NCBI GenBank assembly: GCA_018907035.1
Contig: JACCIC010000001.1
Coordinates: 7,101,501 to 7,165,500 of the forward strand
Direction of reading: 5' to 3'
Source: Sycobia sp. Sy_11
Lineage: Eukaryota; Arthropoda; Insecta; Hymenoptera; Epichrysomallidae
DNA length: 64,000 nt
Shown here in pieces: positions 49,861 to 63,414 of the stretch (within the stretch, counting starts at the first letter, position 1; the number at the start of each line of letters is the position of its first letter). The translations under genes were made by a program, and so were the position numbers. The notes under the pieces were generated by a model. The model saw only the letters and a program-made list of their open reading frames with translations, was not told the DNA's origin and made no database searches.

Positions 49861-50178
49861 AATCATATATAACGATTAAAAGATCGTTATTTCTCATGAA
49901 ATTATGAAATCGTAATTATCAATTTTATTCTAATTATTTGTGCTACGCATTCGCAATTGGTTTTTATATTGTTAACTTATGCTTCGATAGTTTGTTTGTT
50001 GTATTTTGTTCTTAACACGAAATTATTTAATATTAATTTTACTTTATTTCAGAAAATTGTAAGTATTTCAGTCTCATATTACTCTATGTTTGGTAGTTTT
50101 CATTAGAAATTATTTGTCGGTCAATTTATAGCACTTTGAACATCTCGGAATTCGCATTATATTAAATTCGTTTTTACT

Positions 50179-50224
<46 letters not shown>

Positions 50225-53030
50225 CTTTATTTATTTATTTATTTAAGATTTTAAAATTATACGAATATTCCCGTTTTTAAGAATACAACGAACATTTATT
50301 CTTTAGCCCACTAAACTTTTATAATAGAAGAGATATATGCCCAATAGCTTTTGTAGATAAGAAAGTGGAGATTCATGTTTTCAAATTAAACTATTATGTT
50401 TGAGCTATACTGATAAAATATAGAGATAAGAATAAAATGTTAATTTTAAATAAAAAGATAATATGAATATTACTATTCGGATTGTGTGAATGTCAAAATG
50501 ATTATTATTAGTTTATTTTCATACTTACATTAATGCATTTAATTCATTGATTCATCATTCCTCGTACAGTTCGAAGAAAATAATATAATAACGACTATAA
50601 AGATGTCAGTAAATGAAAAAGATATTTAGATGATTTTGTAAATAGTTTTATTTATCGAGTATAGCTTTCAGCGCTAAATGCATTATAAATATTCAAAATA
50701 CAATTGTATAATATTATTTTCATTATTATTATCCCAATATTAAGTTAATTTATTTTTAAACTGGTATTCATAAGTAATATAAATGCCATCCATGACATTA
50801 ATTTACACAGAATTCCGAAAATCTCTGATTCTGTCCCTGTTAAAAGTTATGAAATTCTAAATTTTGGATGTTTTTTATCCGTATCTGATCAAGTCATTGA
50901 TAGAGTTCTATGTAATATTTTCAGATCGAAAATAAATGATTCAAACATATTAATATTAAAAATTCATAGAAGTATAAAGACTCTAATGAATTGGTTACTT
51001 CAATTTTATTCATTTCAAACCATCCTTCGAAAATAGAAACTTATAGGTTATTTAGAGTTTAAAAATTTAATATTTTCGAAAATCGAAAATATATGAACAA
51101 TTCTGAGCTTGGATTCTGATTTTAAGTACTTCGAGTAGGTAATGTTTGATCCGTAGTTCTAAGCTTGTCCCGACGCATAGAATTTCCAATATTCAATGTA
51201 TTTTTCCTTGAATTATGTAAATGGACTGAAGAAATAAAATGGCACTTATGTCGAATGTTGTAAAATAAATAAACAGATATTAATATTATCTCTAATCTCA
51301 ATGTTATTTAAAAATTGAATGTCTCGATGTCTTTTAAAAAATAAATTATGGACAGCTTCCTTTTTTTTAAATATTCGTTTTTTTCAATCATAATCAAAAT
51401 AAAATAAATTTATTAAATATATATCAAATCGAAAAAATCAACTATTATAATATAAATCGTTACTGAATCTTAAATAATACTTAGCCAACTATATAAATCA
51501 AACACGAATTGATTTCTCATATGGTTAGTAATTTATTTCATTTGTTTCATATAAATCATAAATATAATTTAATATGAAAAAAATTTTGATATTTAGTATA
51601 AAATAATTACACATCATTCAATTGAATATAAATTACATTTATTAGGAATTCTAAACATATAGAACATCCTTTTAAAATTCTATGGGTTTAAAAAAAGCAT
51701 TATTAACATTTCTTTGGTAATAATTAGTGTTTTAACCAGTATATTGGCCTAATGTGAAAAGAAACTATCAAATAGGTATGGATATCGCATTTGACGATCT
51801 TCGAAAGATTAGGTTTGGACTATTTGGACTTGTTTTGAATGTATAAGTCTTATACAGAAAACAAATGAACATACCGCTAAGTTGCTGCGTGATCACATAT
51901 ATTTATATTTACATATAAATTTGGAATGTTGACAAGCGCCAATGTTGTTGACAATGTTGAGTTTACTAACACACAGCCAGAAAATATTATTATCGATTAA
52001 AATATTTTATTTTATTTCGTAAATTACTAACCAACGTATTGATATAATTAAAGCTGGAAAATAACCCTTGAAAATTTGTTTTATATTTTAGAAAAGGTTA
52101 CATTGAAATATCTTCCTTTCTTTTTATAATATAACTTGCGCAAGAAAACTCCTCATAAGAAACAGTGCTAAACATGAAGATAAGTAATTGTTGTTAACTC
52201 GTTAAAGAAATAAAACTTTAGGTATAAATCTTACTTCTTACCAAATTTAGTACTTTTCTCTTCATTTTCTTTTTATTTGATTAGGTGTCTTATTAATTTC
52301 TATATCATTTATTAATATAATAAAGTAAAAGTTATACTCAACCTAAAAATTCGTGGTGCGTTTAATAAACGAAAATAATGTAAATATTGAAACAGTTGAA
52401 ATTCGACTTTTTGAAATTAACATTTTTTGTATTTAATTGAACTATAAAGAAAATATAAAAATAATTTTATTGATGAGATCATATTAAATAGATATGATTC
52501 TTTTCTCATATTCTCTCTAATTGTAAATTGTACATTTAAATCCTTTTACAAATAATTTGAGTCGAATAGAATTCTATAATTCACAATTGCTTTTTACGAT
52601 ATCTTAAAAAATTGTAAAAAAATTAATAACATATTTTCACTCGAATCTGGTAAAACATCGAATATTTCCTTAAGTACAGGATATACAATTCGGTAATAAT
52701 TCAAAGTACAAAGTACAGTTATAAGAAATCAAGATCAAACTGGCAATGTTAACAAGTATAGCCGTGCTATTAACTCTTCAGGATAAGCCGGAAATTCCAG
52801 TTCGGAATCCCTGGAGTTTTTCTCTCTAAGAACGAAATAGGAAGAAATAGAAGAGATGGAAATAGGACTACAATTTCGGAGGGAAGCAGGGTATGATTGA
52901 AGGAGGGGAAGAGCTGTATAATAAAAATGGTGTGTAAAAAAGACAAAGGTATAGTGGACCATGAGTTGGATGTAAAAAGGAAAGAAACACCTCGCCAAAT
53001 ACAGGGAAAAAAGGTAGAGGAAAAGCAAAA
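49861..53030. other. AT-rich gene desert
   Basis: No gene recognised. It includes the (AT)n/(TTTA)n tract at 50182-50248. Confidence 0.5.
50182..50248 (+). repeat. (AT)n followed by (TTTA)n microsatellite
   Basis: A 41-bp AT array, then about five TTTA units. Confidence 0.93.
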
Positions 53031-53039
53031 GGGAATGGG

Positions 53040-53400
53040 TCATGTAAAAGTAAAGGATTTATTGAGATGCACTTTAGAATACACGCGAATGGACATCGGT
53101 CCCGTCGGTGGTTTACTTAACGCGGACCTCAGCGGACCTCAACCCCCCCCCCTCACCAAACGGGCAGGCCGAACGAGTCAGGAATTTCATTAAAATTGCA
53201 ACTAATTATCCGGCATTCCCCCGCTCGGTAATTCGGAAAATGTCCGAATAGAACGAAACACGGTTCGAAAACTCCTTATAAACCTCTATTACCACCGTAC
53301 AGCTAGACGCCCTCGAGCACGTTTGGAAAATGGTGCAAATGATTAAACAGGTAAGGCAAAGATTTAACAATTACGTTTGTTAAAGCCGAGGCGATTATCG
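53040..53400. other. GC-balanced block with a plus-strand splice donor
   Basis: A GC-richer patch ending with ATTAAACAG|GTAAGG; the exon side would end at 53350. A short open frame from ATG at 53330 (MVQMIKQ) runs into the donor. This could be a first exon, but the downstream exon was not found. A C8-9 homopolymer occurs at about 53142-53150. Confidence 0.3.
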
Positions 53401-53856
53401 ATTATACTTATAAATTAATTTTCTTTTCTTTCACTCTTCCTAATATAGTCGAGATACTTTTCTATATGTGCTAGAATATCATAGGCAATCAACATGTTTA
53501 TAGTATATATATATATATATTGAATAAGAATTTTTGTATGAACTTATAATAAATATATATTCAACATACATCTATTTTGACTGTAACTCCTCAACAGAGT
53601 GCAGGTAAAACATCTCGTCACATAGACAGATAAAGAAGGATAGGGGATGGATTACAGAGAAAAGCACTTCCTTTATAACCCTGGAAACCGACTATTACAC
53701 CGCATTATGCATGCATCATCCATCGAAATCTGACAGCCATAAAAACCTCTCGATTAAGCATGTCGACCGAATTTGACTTTCAACTGACCTTAGTCGAGAA
53801 TAGCGGAAAAAGCCTTCTGTGTAGGATATCAAGCAACTACAAACACATCCCCCTTA

Positions 53857-53860
<4 letters not shown>

Positions 53861-53906
<46 letters not shown>
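53861..53906 (+). repeat. (AT)n microsatellite
   Basis: Uninterrupted 46-bp AT array. A shorter array lies at 53503-53521. Confidence 0.95.
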
Positions 53907-53908
<2 letters not shown>

Positions 53909-53929
53909 TGAATCGTAATACGAGCGAGT

Positions 53930-54270
53930 CTACTGGCTCAGTAGCAGTCTCTGGACTTGGTTTCATGATGAGAGTGTTAGAAAGAGGGGGGGGGGGATCG
54001 CGCGAACTTCAAGTGCGCTTTCTTTGTTCGGATGCAATTGCAGAGCGACGGGACAGACGATGACGACGACGAGGACGTCGGCCCTTCCCGAATAGTAGAT
54101 ACACTTTGAAAGGGGGCGGGGGACCTCATTTCAAATTCAAGTTCGACCTCGACTCTATCGCTTGCCTTTTGTAGGCTTCGCGCGCACCGGCGAACTTGCT
54201 CTTCGACGACTCAATCAAATGCGAGGCGGCGTTGCCGCCGAGCTCGCTGCCAAGCTGAATATTTCTACTC

Positions 54271-54328
<58 letters not shown>

Positions 54329-54420
54329 CCTCTCCCCTCTCACTCCTCTTTTCCCTTTTTTATCAGCTTATATTTACCGAGCGGAAGAATTCCTGAATCG
54401 TCACTTTTATTGGAAATAAG
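53930..54420. other. GC-rich island ending in a long (CT)n tract
   Basis: Contains a G9-10 run at about 53987-53996, GAC/GACGAC triplets near 54058-54080, CpG-rich sequence, and the CT array at 54276-54323. The 85-codon frame through the CT array (poly-Ser-Leu) is a repeat artefact. Confidence 0.4.
54276..54323 (+). repeat. (CT)24 microsatellite
   Basis: Uninterrupted CT array, then degenerate CT-rich sequence to about 54350. Confidence 0.95.
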
Positions 54421-55690
54421 TTGTGCTGTTTGCTCGATAGCTATACGCTTTCCGAATTCAAATTTCGGAAAAACAACTTGAATTTGTAGAAAAATCAACT
54501 TGATTTAATCACAAGTTAATCGAAACGCTGATAAAATATGAAATTTTCAATCTGACAAGTTGGACTGGAAAGAATTGTTAAGAATTTCTCGCTATTCATT
54601 TATTGATTTCAATAATTTAAAAAAATTTAATCAAGTATAAAAAAAATTGCAAATGAAAAATTATTAATATATCAGATGGTTATTGATGATCATTAACCAT
54701 TTCAATTGTGAAGAAAAAGTAATGTCACAATAGCAATAAAAAGATACTTAAAATATATATTCAAGCCCATTATAATTTCATTTGGAATTTCATAAAAATT
54801 TGTACAGAGCCGAGAAAAGGAGTTAAATTTGTGATCACAAGAAACCAGAGGAACCTTCATTGCTATCGTTATATATATGTGTGTGTGTGTGTATTTTTCG
54901 GGCTTTCCCATGATTAGGCGCTATAGGCATAGCGAGTATATCTGTATCATTGTACCATTATATTATCTCCCCAATTTACTATCGTATTTTTCCATGCAGT
55001 GAAAAACCATACCTAACTATTTATCCATCATTGACCAGGCTAGTACAGTCTCAGATTTATTTATATAATGCATAGACTATGTTTTCTTAATAAATTTACT
55101 AAAGAGAATGCAGAATATAACGAGACGTGCTCGAGAGCGCATCGCATACGCGCACATCCAGCATATAAGTTGTATATATACAACAAATTATATATAATTT
55201 ATTCATTCGTCCTTAAGTGTACGACTGAAGTGAGCAATATTACGAACATGCCGTATTCAATAAATGGTAGACCTTTTTCGCTCACGGTATAACAACATAC
55301 ATTTCTCATCTCAGTAAACTACTGATTTTTAGCCTATGTATTAAAAATTTATTAATATCTTTCATATTCAAATAAAATATGAAATATCAAATTACGTATA
55401 CATTCGAGAATATTTAAATTATGTCAATAGTAAAGGGATGACTTTCTATGTTTTCTATGTTTGGAAAATGCTTGAACTAGAACCAAGCGATTTATTTCCT
55501 GAAAAAGAAGGATCATATTTTCCAATTTTGGAGGCATTAGAATAAGCATCATGCCAGAATAAACCAATAAACCATCTCCTGTATTAATTTCTTACACATA
55601 GAAAGACATTTGAAAAATATACAAAGTGTCTAAAAAATATTTAGATCAAAATGAAAGCCCATTCATATTTAGTACCGAACGATATTACTA
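54421..55690. other. AT-rich gap
   Basis: No gene recognised. A short (GT)n lies at 54879-54892. Confidence 0.5.
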
Positions 55691-55696
55691 ATGATC

Positions 55697-55699
<3 letters not shown>

Positions 55700-55742
<43 letters not shown>
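55700..55742 (+). repeat. (GA)n microsatellite
   Basis: Pure GA array of 43 bp, then degenerate purine-rich sequence to about 55790. Confidence 0.95.
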
Positions 55743-55747
<5 letters not shown>

Positions 55748-55859
55748 GAGAAAAAGAGAGAAAAAGGGAGAGAGAGAGAATAGAGAGAAATGCCAAGAAC
55801 TACACGGGAAATCGTCGACACATAGACGAGCCTGAATATTCCAATGAGCATGGAGGTCG

Positions 55860-56230
55860 ATAAATAGACTCAATTCCTCGGCGGCCGACACCCTTTCCAT
55901 CCCTCCTTCAGAGCGGTGTCGCATCCCTACAACTCGACTATGTGCAGTCTTGCACGGACGCGACACCGTCGTCGGCGTCTCTGATGCGAGATCCAAGACC
56001 CCCCGCACTTGTTCTATATAACGTCTGTCGACGCGCATATTCTCACATTGTAAGTTTGTCATTAGTATTCCAGCGCTGGCGGCGCGGGCGGGCCCCGTGT
56101 CCCTCCGCGCATCACCACCCCCCCCCCCACGTGCAGCATAACTGACGTTAAAGCGGCACGATGAGAAAGCGATTCTTGATGATGTAACTCGTCCTCAGCA
56201 GTAAGGAATTGAACGGCCAGCGAGTCATGA
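55860..56230. other. GC-rich island between GA and CT arrays
   Basis: CpG-rich block with a C9-10 run at about 56119-56128. It is flanked by (GA)n on the left and (CT)n on the right, so the two purine-rich strands face opposite ways. No exon supported. TTGTAAGTTT at about 56049-56058 is a possible weak donor. Confidence 0.4.
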
Positions 56231-56333
56231 GATGAACAGTTTTCGAATTACAGTTTTCACAATATATTTCACATACATACCACGGTGTAGGGCATATTAA
56301 TAATTCCATAAGAGATATAAAATAGTAGATTTC

Positions 56334-56334
56334 C

Positions 56335-56399
<65 letters not shown>
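56334..56399 (+). repeat. (CT)n microsatellite
   Basis: 66-bp CT array with one CCC interruption. Confidence 0.95.
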
Positions 56400-56403
<4 letters not shown>

Positions 56404-57690
56404 ATCCTTTCGTCTCTCTATTAAATATCTCACATACCATTAGATACTGCAGCAGTATGGAATCCCTATAAAAAACCTGTTGTAAGAATATTACCACAAT
56501 TTTGGGGAAATCTTCGCCTAATATGACTGTGATCGAAATACGTAAGAAACAATGATCAATCGATGACACTGTAACAATATTGTGATAATATTATTTTAAT
56601 ATTGGTGCACAAGTAATACGCTATATTTCCGAAACATTGTAATAATATTACCGCAATATTACCGTAATCCTTTCAAGATCAAAATGTCTAGGAGATTTTT
56701 ATTAATTAGTAATTACTAAATTAAAAAATAAGAAATATTATTAAATAAGAAATATATACAATTACAATTGAACTTTGTAATTTTATATATGCATATATAC
56801 TAAGACTTCTAAAATTATAAAAATATTGAATGTTAAATAAGTTTAGGATAAGTGTTCTTTATATTTTAGAATCTTTGTAAATCACTTTTATTTAAATCAT
56901 CATATTTACATTACTATCATTTGTAATACTGTTCCTGTTTTTGTTTATGGAATCAACTTTGATACTACAACGAAAATACTTTAATTTAATTCAGACGTAA
57001 AACAATGATTAATCATAATCCCGTATTTTGGTCTAGCGGTTCTGGTTTGGGCATTAACCAACCACAATCGTGTCAAGATATTTTCATTTTTCAAAACTCT
57101 CGGAATTTTTTACATGCTTTTCTTTTCCTACAAAAGCTGGATTTTGTATTTAAGATTATTTGAAATTATACTATTCTTTCCATCAAGATCGATGTATTTA
57201 TTCACGATCCTATTATTTAGAAAAAATTTTTATTTGTTACAATTACATCTATATTTAGATCAAGTTTTTTCCTTTTTTTCAAAATACATAATTTTTTGAT
57301 AATTTTCTGTATTTGCGGAGATAATTTTCCAAAATTCATATTTATTATAGTGTTTCGCAATAAAACTTCCATTTCCATAAAACGTCACTATGATGCTCGT
57401 AACAAAAATTAAAAGACAGCAATGATATAAATTATAATTTTAAAAACTGAGAATTTTATTTCTCATCCTCATATAAATTATTCGAAAATCGAGTGAAAAA
57501 ATATAATAATTCTTGCAACATTTCTGAAATATTTCATACTGCGTTGAATATCGTCTCGAAAGATTGACACAATTCAATTTTCTACTATCAAGGTACAATA
57601 TACCAAAACTATTGTAAAAAAAAAAGATCCTTACTTCTCTAATTAAGATTCCACGACCTAAATAGGATCTATAAAAAATTAATCAGTCCT
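56400..57690. other. AT-rich gap
   Basis: Nothing recognised. Confidence 0.5.
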
Positions 57691-58560
57691 CCGTTTTATA
57701 GCGACCACCTACAGCTATCACGTTTACTTACAATTCTAACGCATATCGCACCATAATCACACGCGAATCCCACGAATAACACGGCTACGACTCTATCCAG
57801 CCAACGGCCCGAACACAATCTAAATATCACCCTCAGGAAGAGCAGGCGAAATCTCGGTTTCGCCGTGTCAGTCATCCATCTAACGGCCCCTGAGCCGCTG
57901 CTGCTGCTGCTGCTGCTGCTACTGCTGCCTTCCCATCGATCGTCAAACCGAGTTTTTTTTCGAGTGTGCCGCGCTCGGTAAGCCGGCCTCGGAAGAAACT
58001 GCACCCCGCCTCGAGGCTCAAGGGGAAATCAGCGCTAATGGCCGGCCAAAGGATTTGCCGGGCATCAGCGCCGAGTCGCGAGCATTCGCGGCGTTTTTAC
58101 GAGTTTTCCATCGCCCCTCTCCCTCGCTCCCCGTCTCTCTTCTCTCTCTTTATCCGGAAAGAGCCACTCAAATCAAGATTCTCGTCTTTTTTCGTCTCTA
58201 GCCTCCCTCTCCCTCTATCTTCACCTCCTCTTCCTCCTCCTGCTCCTCCGGCTTTCGCTCGTCAACGGCCCTTCGTAACTTCTCCATTTGTCTCCCAGGG
58301 GCTCTTTCGCTTCTCTTTTCGCCGGCGCGTGTATGTGCGAGGAGAGGGGGCGCAAAATGACCTCCCTCTTTCTCTCTATTTATCCATCACCCTCGGCTCT
58401 TCATCCTATTTCCGGATAGTCGCTTTTGCTGCTTTCATTCCCGCCTCTCCCACCCTCCACCCGGCCCCTGGTATCACCCCCGCGAGCTCCCTTTTTCTCA
58501 TCTGGTTTTTCTTATCCTCTGTGCTCATTATTTGTCTTTGCCATTTTTAGTCGACTCTTA
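57691..58560. other. GC-rich, pyrimidine-rich island
   Basis: CpG-rich start (57700-58110) with a (GCT)n tract, followed by a strongly CT-rich plus strand (58110-58540). A 194-codon plus-strand frame (57966-58550) and a 102-codon antisense frame exist, but both are compositional, with poly-Ser and Pro/Ser/Leu-rich stretches and no domain. A minus-strand GTAAGTAAAC near 57733 could be a donor. Confidence 0.4.
57896..57928 (+). repeat. (GCT)n trinucleotide repeat
   Basis: About ten GCT units with one ACT interruption. Confidence 0.92.
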
Positions 58561-59555
58561 TACCTATGTGAGAAGTGTGTTTGGTTGATACGGGGGTGAT
58601 AAAACGATCGGAGTTTTCGGAAATTTGCTACAGCTACTTTTCTTATTTACACATACGAGAGAGCTCGAATTATTCTTTCTCTCTTCCTTGTATTTGTGAT
58701 TTGTGTTATTTTATTTTATTACAGGGATTCATGTGCTAAAGTGTCCTTTTACAAGATCTACGCACAGACAACGGCACAAGTTGGCTTTGTGTAACACAAC
58801 GTCCGATAGAATGTATCGTTAAAGATGTTTTTTTATTTAATTAAAATAAATTAAAGATGTTTTTATATTTTAATAATTTAGCTTCAAAAATGAAATGTAA
58901 TAATCAAAACCGCATTGTGTCATTTCATTTTATTCAGTGATTAATTTAGGTTAGAACAAAGGAAACTAATTAATTGCCGTTTATTTTTATTACCTATTTT
59001 ATTATTGTATCTATCAATTTTGAACTAAAATACATGAATATTCCAGGTAAAACATATTGGATAATACAAACATATCAGTTTCAAAATTAAAAAAAGCTAT
59101 ATGTGTATTCGCAGATTAAATATAGATATTATCGTTGTTGTATAAATTAAACCATGAGGTTGAGAGCAAGATTCGATAACTGTTGCCTCATCTCAATGTC
59201 ATAGTGAGGCTAACTTATTTAGATAAAATATAACAATATATTCTATCTAATATTTAACTAGTAGATGTGTAATTAAATTTTCATTGACTGTGATTAGTTG
59301 GTCCCAGAAATAAGAGTTGATCTATTTAAAAAATCTAAAACATTATGAACTAATTTAATGCATATAAAAAATAAATCGCTTTGAGGCGTTAATGATTTTA
59401 TTTTCTATTATATACTTAATGTAATATGAAAATATATGAAAACTTTGAAAACGTTCGCTTGAGCGCTTCAAAAAGTTTGCGGAGATATCGTCCTTAACAA
59501 CGTGTCGTGATTCATTTTGTTGCTTTCAATACGATAATTTCGATATTGTATATTA
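58561..59555. other. AT-rich gap
   Basis: A candidate plus-strand acceptor (TTTTATTTTATTACAG, ending 58724) is visible, but no matching exon could be defined. Otherwise no feature. Confidence 0.4.
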
Positions 59556-59559
59556 ATAG

Positions 59560-60010
59560 ATAATAATCTACTTAAAGGGAAACTAAAAACCTTCATAAAC
59601 ACTGAATTAAAGGCCTGCTTGCTGGACGATGACAGTTACATGCTTTGGGAATGATTAAAAATCAATTATTACACAAAACTGGATGGAATACTAGCGGAGA
59701 TACGAACAGATATTCTACAGCATCAAAGTACCTTATCTCGAATTATGGAAACTTAATTGAAAACGCTAAACTGGGAAGTACTACACTATCCTTTATACCT
59801 CCAGATATTACACCGTCTGTTTTTTACTCGTTTCATTTGATGATCCATGGTCTGACTGATCAGCTACTTTAGTCAAACAAAATGTCTTAATTCTTAGCGA
59901 ACGCTTCTTCTAGCAATATTATCCAGCTCGTCGGATACTTGGGAAACATTATATGTAGCAATGGAAAATACTTAGAATTATCCATTGGTAGAGACATCCT
60001 TAAACTATAA
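59560..60010 (+). mobile_element. mariner fossil, mainly the transposase C-terminus
   Basis: Plus-strand frames give ELKACLLDDDS (about 59605), then NWEVLHYPLYLQILHR and, in another frame, IPPDITPSVFYSFHLMIHGLTDQ (about 59785-59870). SNGKYLE follows near 59960. These correspond to LPHPPYSPD..PSDYHLF..M.HGLTDQ and the terminal NGKYFE of mauritiana/mellifera mariners. The catalytic middle is deleted and the third aspartate region is altered. Confidence 0.7.
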
Positions 60011-61260
60011 CATTTCATTTTTATAAAGAAAAGCTAGAACATGGTCGAGCAATAAATATTATAAAGTATACGAATACCTTTCAATATTGTGTAAAATTTC
60101 TAAATAATAATTAGCTATGAAAATATAATAATACAAACTGTACGCAGTTTTAACTATTACATGAAAATGTAAAAAACGATGCCTAGCCATCTATCCGCAG
60201 CAGACAATATCAATGGAATGAAATTGCAATATCCATAGTAAAACTTTCTTGAATACACTTAAAAATACAGCGTAGTAGCAACAAACGAAAAAGCAATTTT
60301 ATTTGATTGGAAGGTCCATGAAATCTTCCTTACACCTATCCAATTCTTTAATCAAACCAATGTGTCTAATAAAAGAAAACTTAATAAAATTTTAGAAAGT
60401 GATCTTTTCAAAAGGATAAAGATCTTGCAACTTTTACTGAATTTATAACAATGTCACTTATATTCAAATATATTTGTAACAATCATTTCATTTATTCTTC
60501 AATCAACATATACTGCGATTCCATGCAACAAATTTAATAGCTTGATGTATTTTATGTTTATACTTGATGTATTTTTTGCATTTCTGGTTCAAAGTTCAGT
60601 GCAAGATCCGAAATCAACCAATTCCGAAAGACAGTACATATACCAGTCAATATACGGACCAAAATGTTTATCTTTTCAAAAATAAAATTAATTTTCCATG
60701 TAATCCGATTAATTCAATAAATAATTACACTATTTTAATCAAATATATTTATGATCAAATCTTCATTGATAGAGAGAAACACGAAAAACGATTGAACTCG
60801 GATTAAATTTAACACTTGAAGGTATTGAGTCACGAAATCTTATTATTATAATATTGTCACATTATTACATTGTCTTATTTTATATAGATTATCATTTTAT
60901 TCCAAAAATGGATCATGTCTTAAAACGGAATTATGACTGTCGCTGATAAACTGGAATTTCGAAGGAGAATAAATCATTTCGTGTGAGTCTAAAAATAAAT
61001 GTGCAGACATTTCTGCCGGATACCTCTAAAATATTAACGACTAACTCATCGCGTATAATTATAATTTTCAATCTTTATTGAAAACTATGACTCGTACATT
61101 TTCATAAATTGTAAATCAAATCTACCTTTTTATAAAATAAATGAACATAATTGATACGAAATTAGAACGAAAATCTGAACCTGTTTGATCCTGCGAAGAA
61201 GAAAAGAAGAGCAATGGGGACCAATACTACATAATATATAACATATACACGCGAGACGAG
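60011..61260. other. AT-rich gap
   Basis: No gene recognised. The 80-codon frame at 60564-60806 has AT-driven composition and no domain. Confidence 0.45.
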
Positions 61261-61469
61261 AGCAATGCGATACGCTCTCGTCATTTTCATCGAAGTGATG
61301 GCAGCTACATCAAAGCTCCTTACGTACTCCAACGCTCGTGACGGGCGCGCAATCGACGTCGAAAATGGCTCCTGGTATTTCGCCACTCATCTTACTCTCC
61401 TCTCCCTCCCTCGCGCATTCTCGCTCTCTCTCTTTCTCGGTCCTTCCTTATCATTAATACGGCAAATCA

Positions 61470-61496
61470 AAGAGAGAGAGAGAGAGAGAGAGAGAG
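61470..61496 (+). repeat. (GA)n microsatellite
   Basis: 27-bp GA array. Confidence 0.93.
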
Positions 61497-61630
61497 GTCT
61501 GCAAAGTCTTTAGTAAGCGGATATACTCGATGGTTTGAGGAAGAAGGCCGTCGGGCCTCTTCGCGTCTTCCTGTTTCGCGCACCTTTTGTCTTTTCCCCA
61601 CCCGCCGCTAACTGCGTCAGCTTGTCTCCA

Positions 61631-61632
<2 letters not shown>

Positions 61633-61705
<73 letters not shown>

Positions 61706-61709
61706 CATA

Positions 61710-61769
<60 letters not shown>
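61633..61769 (+). repeat. compound (TA)n array with symmetric ACAC/GTGT interruptions
   Basis: About 137 bp of TA repeat. TACACATA occurs near 61669-61677 and its inverse TATGTGTA near 61712-61719. Single TACATA interruptions lie between them, which makes the centre an inverted repeat. Confidence 0.93.
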
Positions 61770-61772
<3 letters not shown>

Positions 61773-61824
61773 AGAGCATGACTGCAAACAGACTTGAAAA
61801 AGAGCTCCAGAGACAGAGGCAGAG

Positions 61825-61827
<3 letters not shown>

Positions 61828-61878
<51 letters not shown>
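61828..61878 (+). repeat. (GA)n microsatellite
   Basis: Pure GA array of about 51 bp. Confidence 0.95.
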
Positions 61879-61879
<1 letters not shown>

Positions 61880-61881
<2 letters not shown>

Positions 61882-62720
61882 GAGCGAGAAAGGGAGGAGG
61901 CGAGGCTACGAATCGCGCAACTTATCTTCCGCATGCGAGAATTGAAAGAGAACGCACGCTCGCGAGCCGGCGCCTGATACTGTAGCGTAAAGGCGGCGTG
62001 GGAGGGCGGGAGTCGTAGGAGGCATTGGGAGAGGGTGGCAAGAAGGATGCGATATTTCAGGCCGGCGACAAGGAGCAAGTCGGCTTGCTCTGCCTGGTAA
62101 ATTAATTAAATTCCTACAGTCTGCCTAAGCCGCGAGCGAGGCAGAGGGCGGGCGCGCGAGAGAAGCGCAGCTTATATACATATATAGATATACCAAGGAC
62201 CGAGAGTCTCATGTTCAACCCGTGGGAATATTGTAATTAAGATATGCACTTCTACCTCCCTCCCCCACATACTCGCCCCTACGTCGTACCACCTCTGCCA
62301 TCATCGCCTTCGTCCCCCTCCTCTCCCACTCACCCCCTCACACTCTCCTTCTCTCTCTAACTCCAGTATCATCGACCCTGTCGCTCTCTGTTTCTCCGGT
62401 CTTACATATACAAGCTCGTTTCGCCGCTCGTCTCAGGGATCTTCATTAAAAGCTGCCATTCGGTGGGGCCCCTGAGGGGGCAGCAAAACCTCCGAATGTT
62501 TCTTTTTTCTCCATCGAGCGATTAATTAGCTTAGTTTTAACAGAGGCGCACCGGGTGTGCTATTCGGGACGAAAAGATTATCGCGAAGTTGGCGCGGCGA
62601 GAGTTCGAGATTTGCCCATTTAGCTTGGTGCGTAGGTATCGTCCTTCATTTAATTAGCGGAAAAGAAGACAGTGTACTCGAATTCGTTCCTATGCCCGGC
62701 AAAGTTGCCCGTACACGCGG
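61880..62720. other. GC-rich island and adjoining conserved-looking block
   Basis: CpG-rich and purine-rich from 61880 to 62160, pyrimidine-rich from 62250 to 62400, then a GC-balanced block (62440-62710) with GGGGCCCC. Two homeodomain-type words, ATTAATTAGC (62521-62530) and TTTAATTAGCGG (62649-62660), lie in the last part. No supported coding exon. Confidence 0.4.
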
Positions 62721-63356
62721 CTAGTTTTTTATATTATCTGTATTTCTCATATTTTAATTATGAAAATAAAGCGATTATTGTGTTAACCTTTTTTTGCATA
62801 AAATGGAATTGATAATGCACGAGAAGAAAATTAAGGAACTATGAGATTTGTGAAGGAGTGACTAATTTCTCTAAAAAATAATTCAATTTCTACTAATAAA
62901 TATAATGATATCATCTGAAACTCTTTGAAATCTTTTGAAATTGTTCAATTCTATTAAAATGATTAGTACTCATTTATCATCATACATGGAAATAAAAAAA
63001 TTGAAATGAAGTCTTGAGTTCATTTTTTAAATACTAACAGTATTTTGAAACTAAGAAGTGGATAAAAAGAATAGTTTTATTCTTCTTATTTCAAAAATTC
63101 TATTCATCGAATATAATAATTTCATCCATCTATTTGCATTTCGTTCAATTTAAATTATATATGCTTAAAAATGTTTATTGCTCGCCGAAAATCCATAAAA
63201 TACATTATATATAGTAGGTATAATATAAAGTGTAATTCATGTTAATTTTCACGTATGCTAGTGTCAATAAGGAATATTCTGCATAAAATTACTTTTTTCG
63301 AAATTCAATGTATAAACTTGGGGATTTAATAAAGTTATTGTAAATCAGATATATAA

Positions 63357-63363
<7 letters not shown>

Positions 63364-63409
<46 letters not shown>

Positions 63410-63414
63410 TATAT
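63364..63414 (+). repeat. (AT)n microsatellite
   Basis: AT array of about 51 bp with one AAAT interruption. Confidence 0.95.

Noticed and set aside
57966..58550. 194-codon plus-strand open frame
   Set aside because: Composition follows the CT-rich island (Ser, Pro, Leu, Phe); no domain, and an antisense poly-Ser frame overlaps the adjoining sequence.
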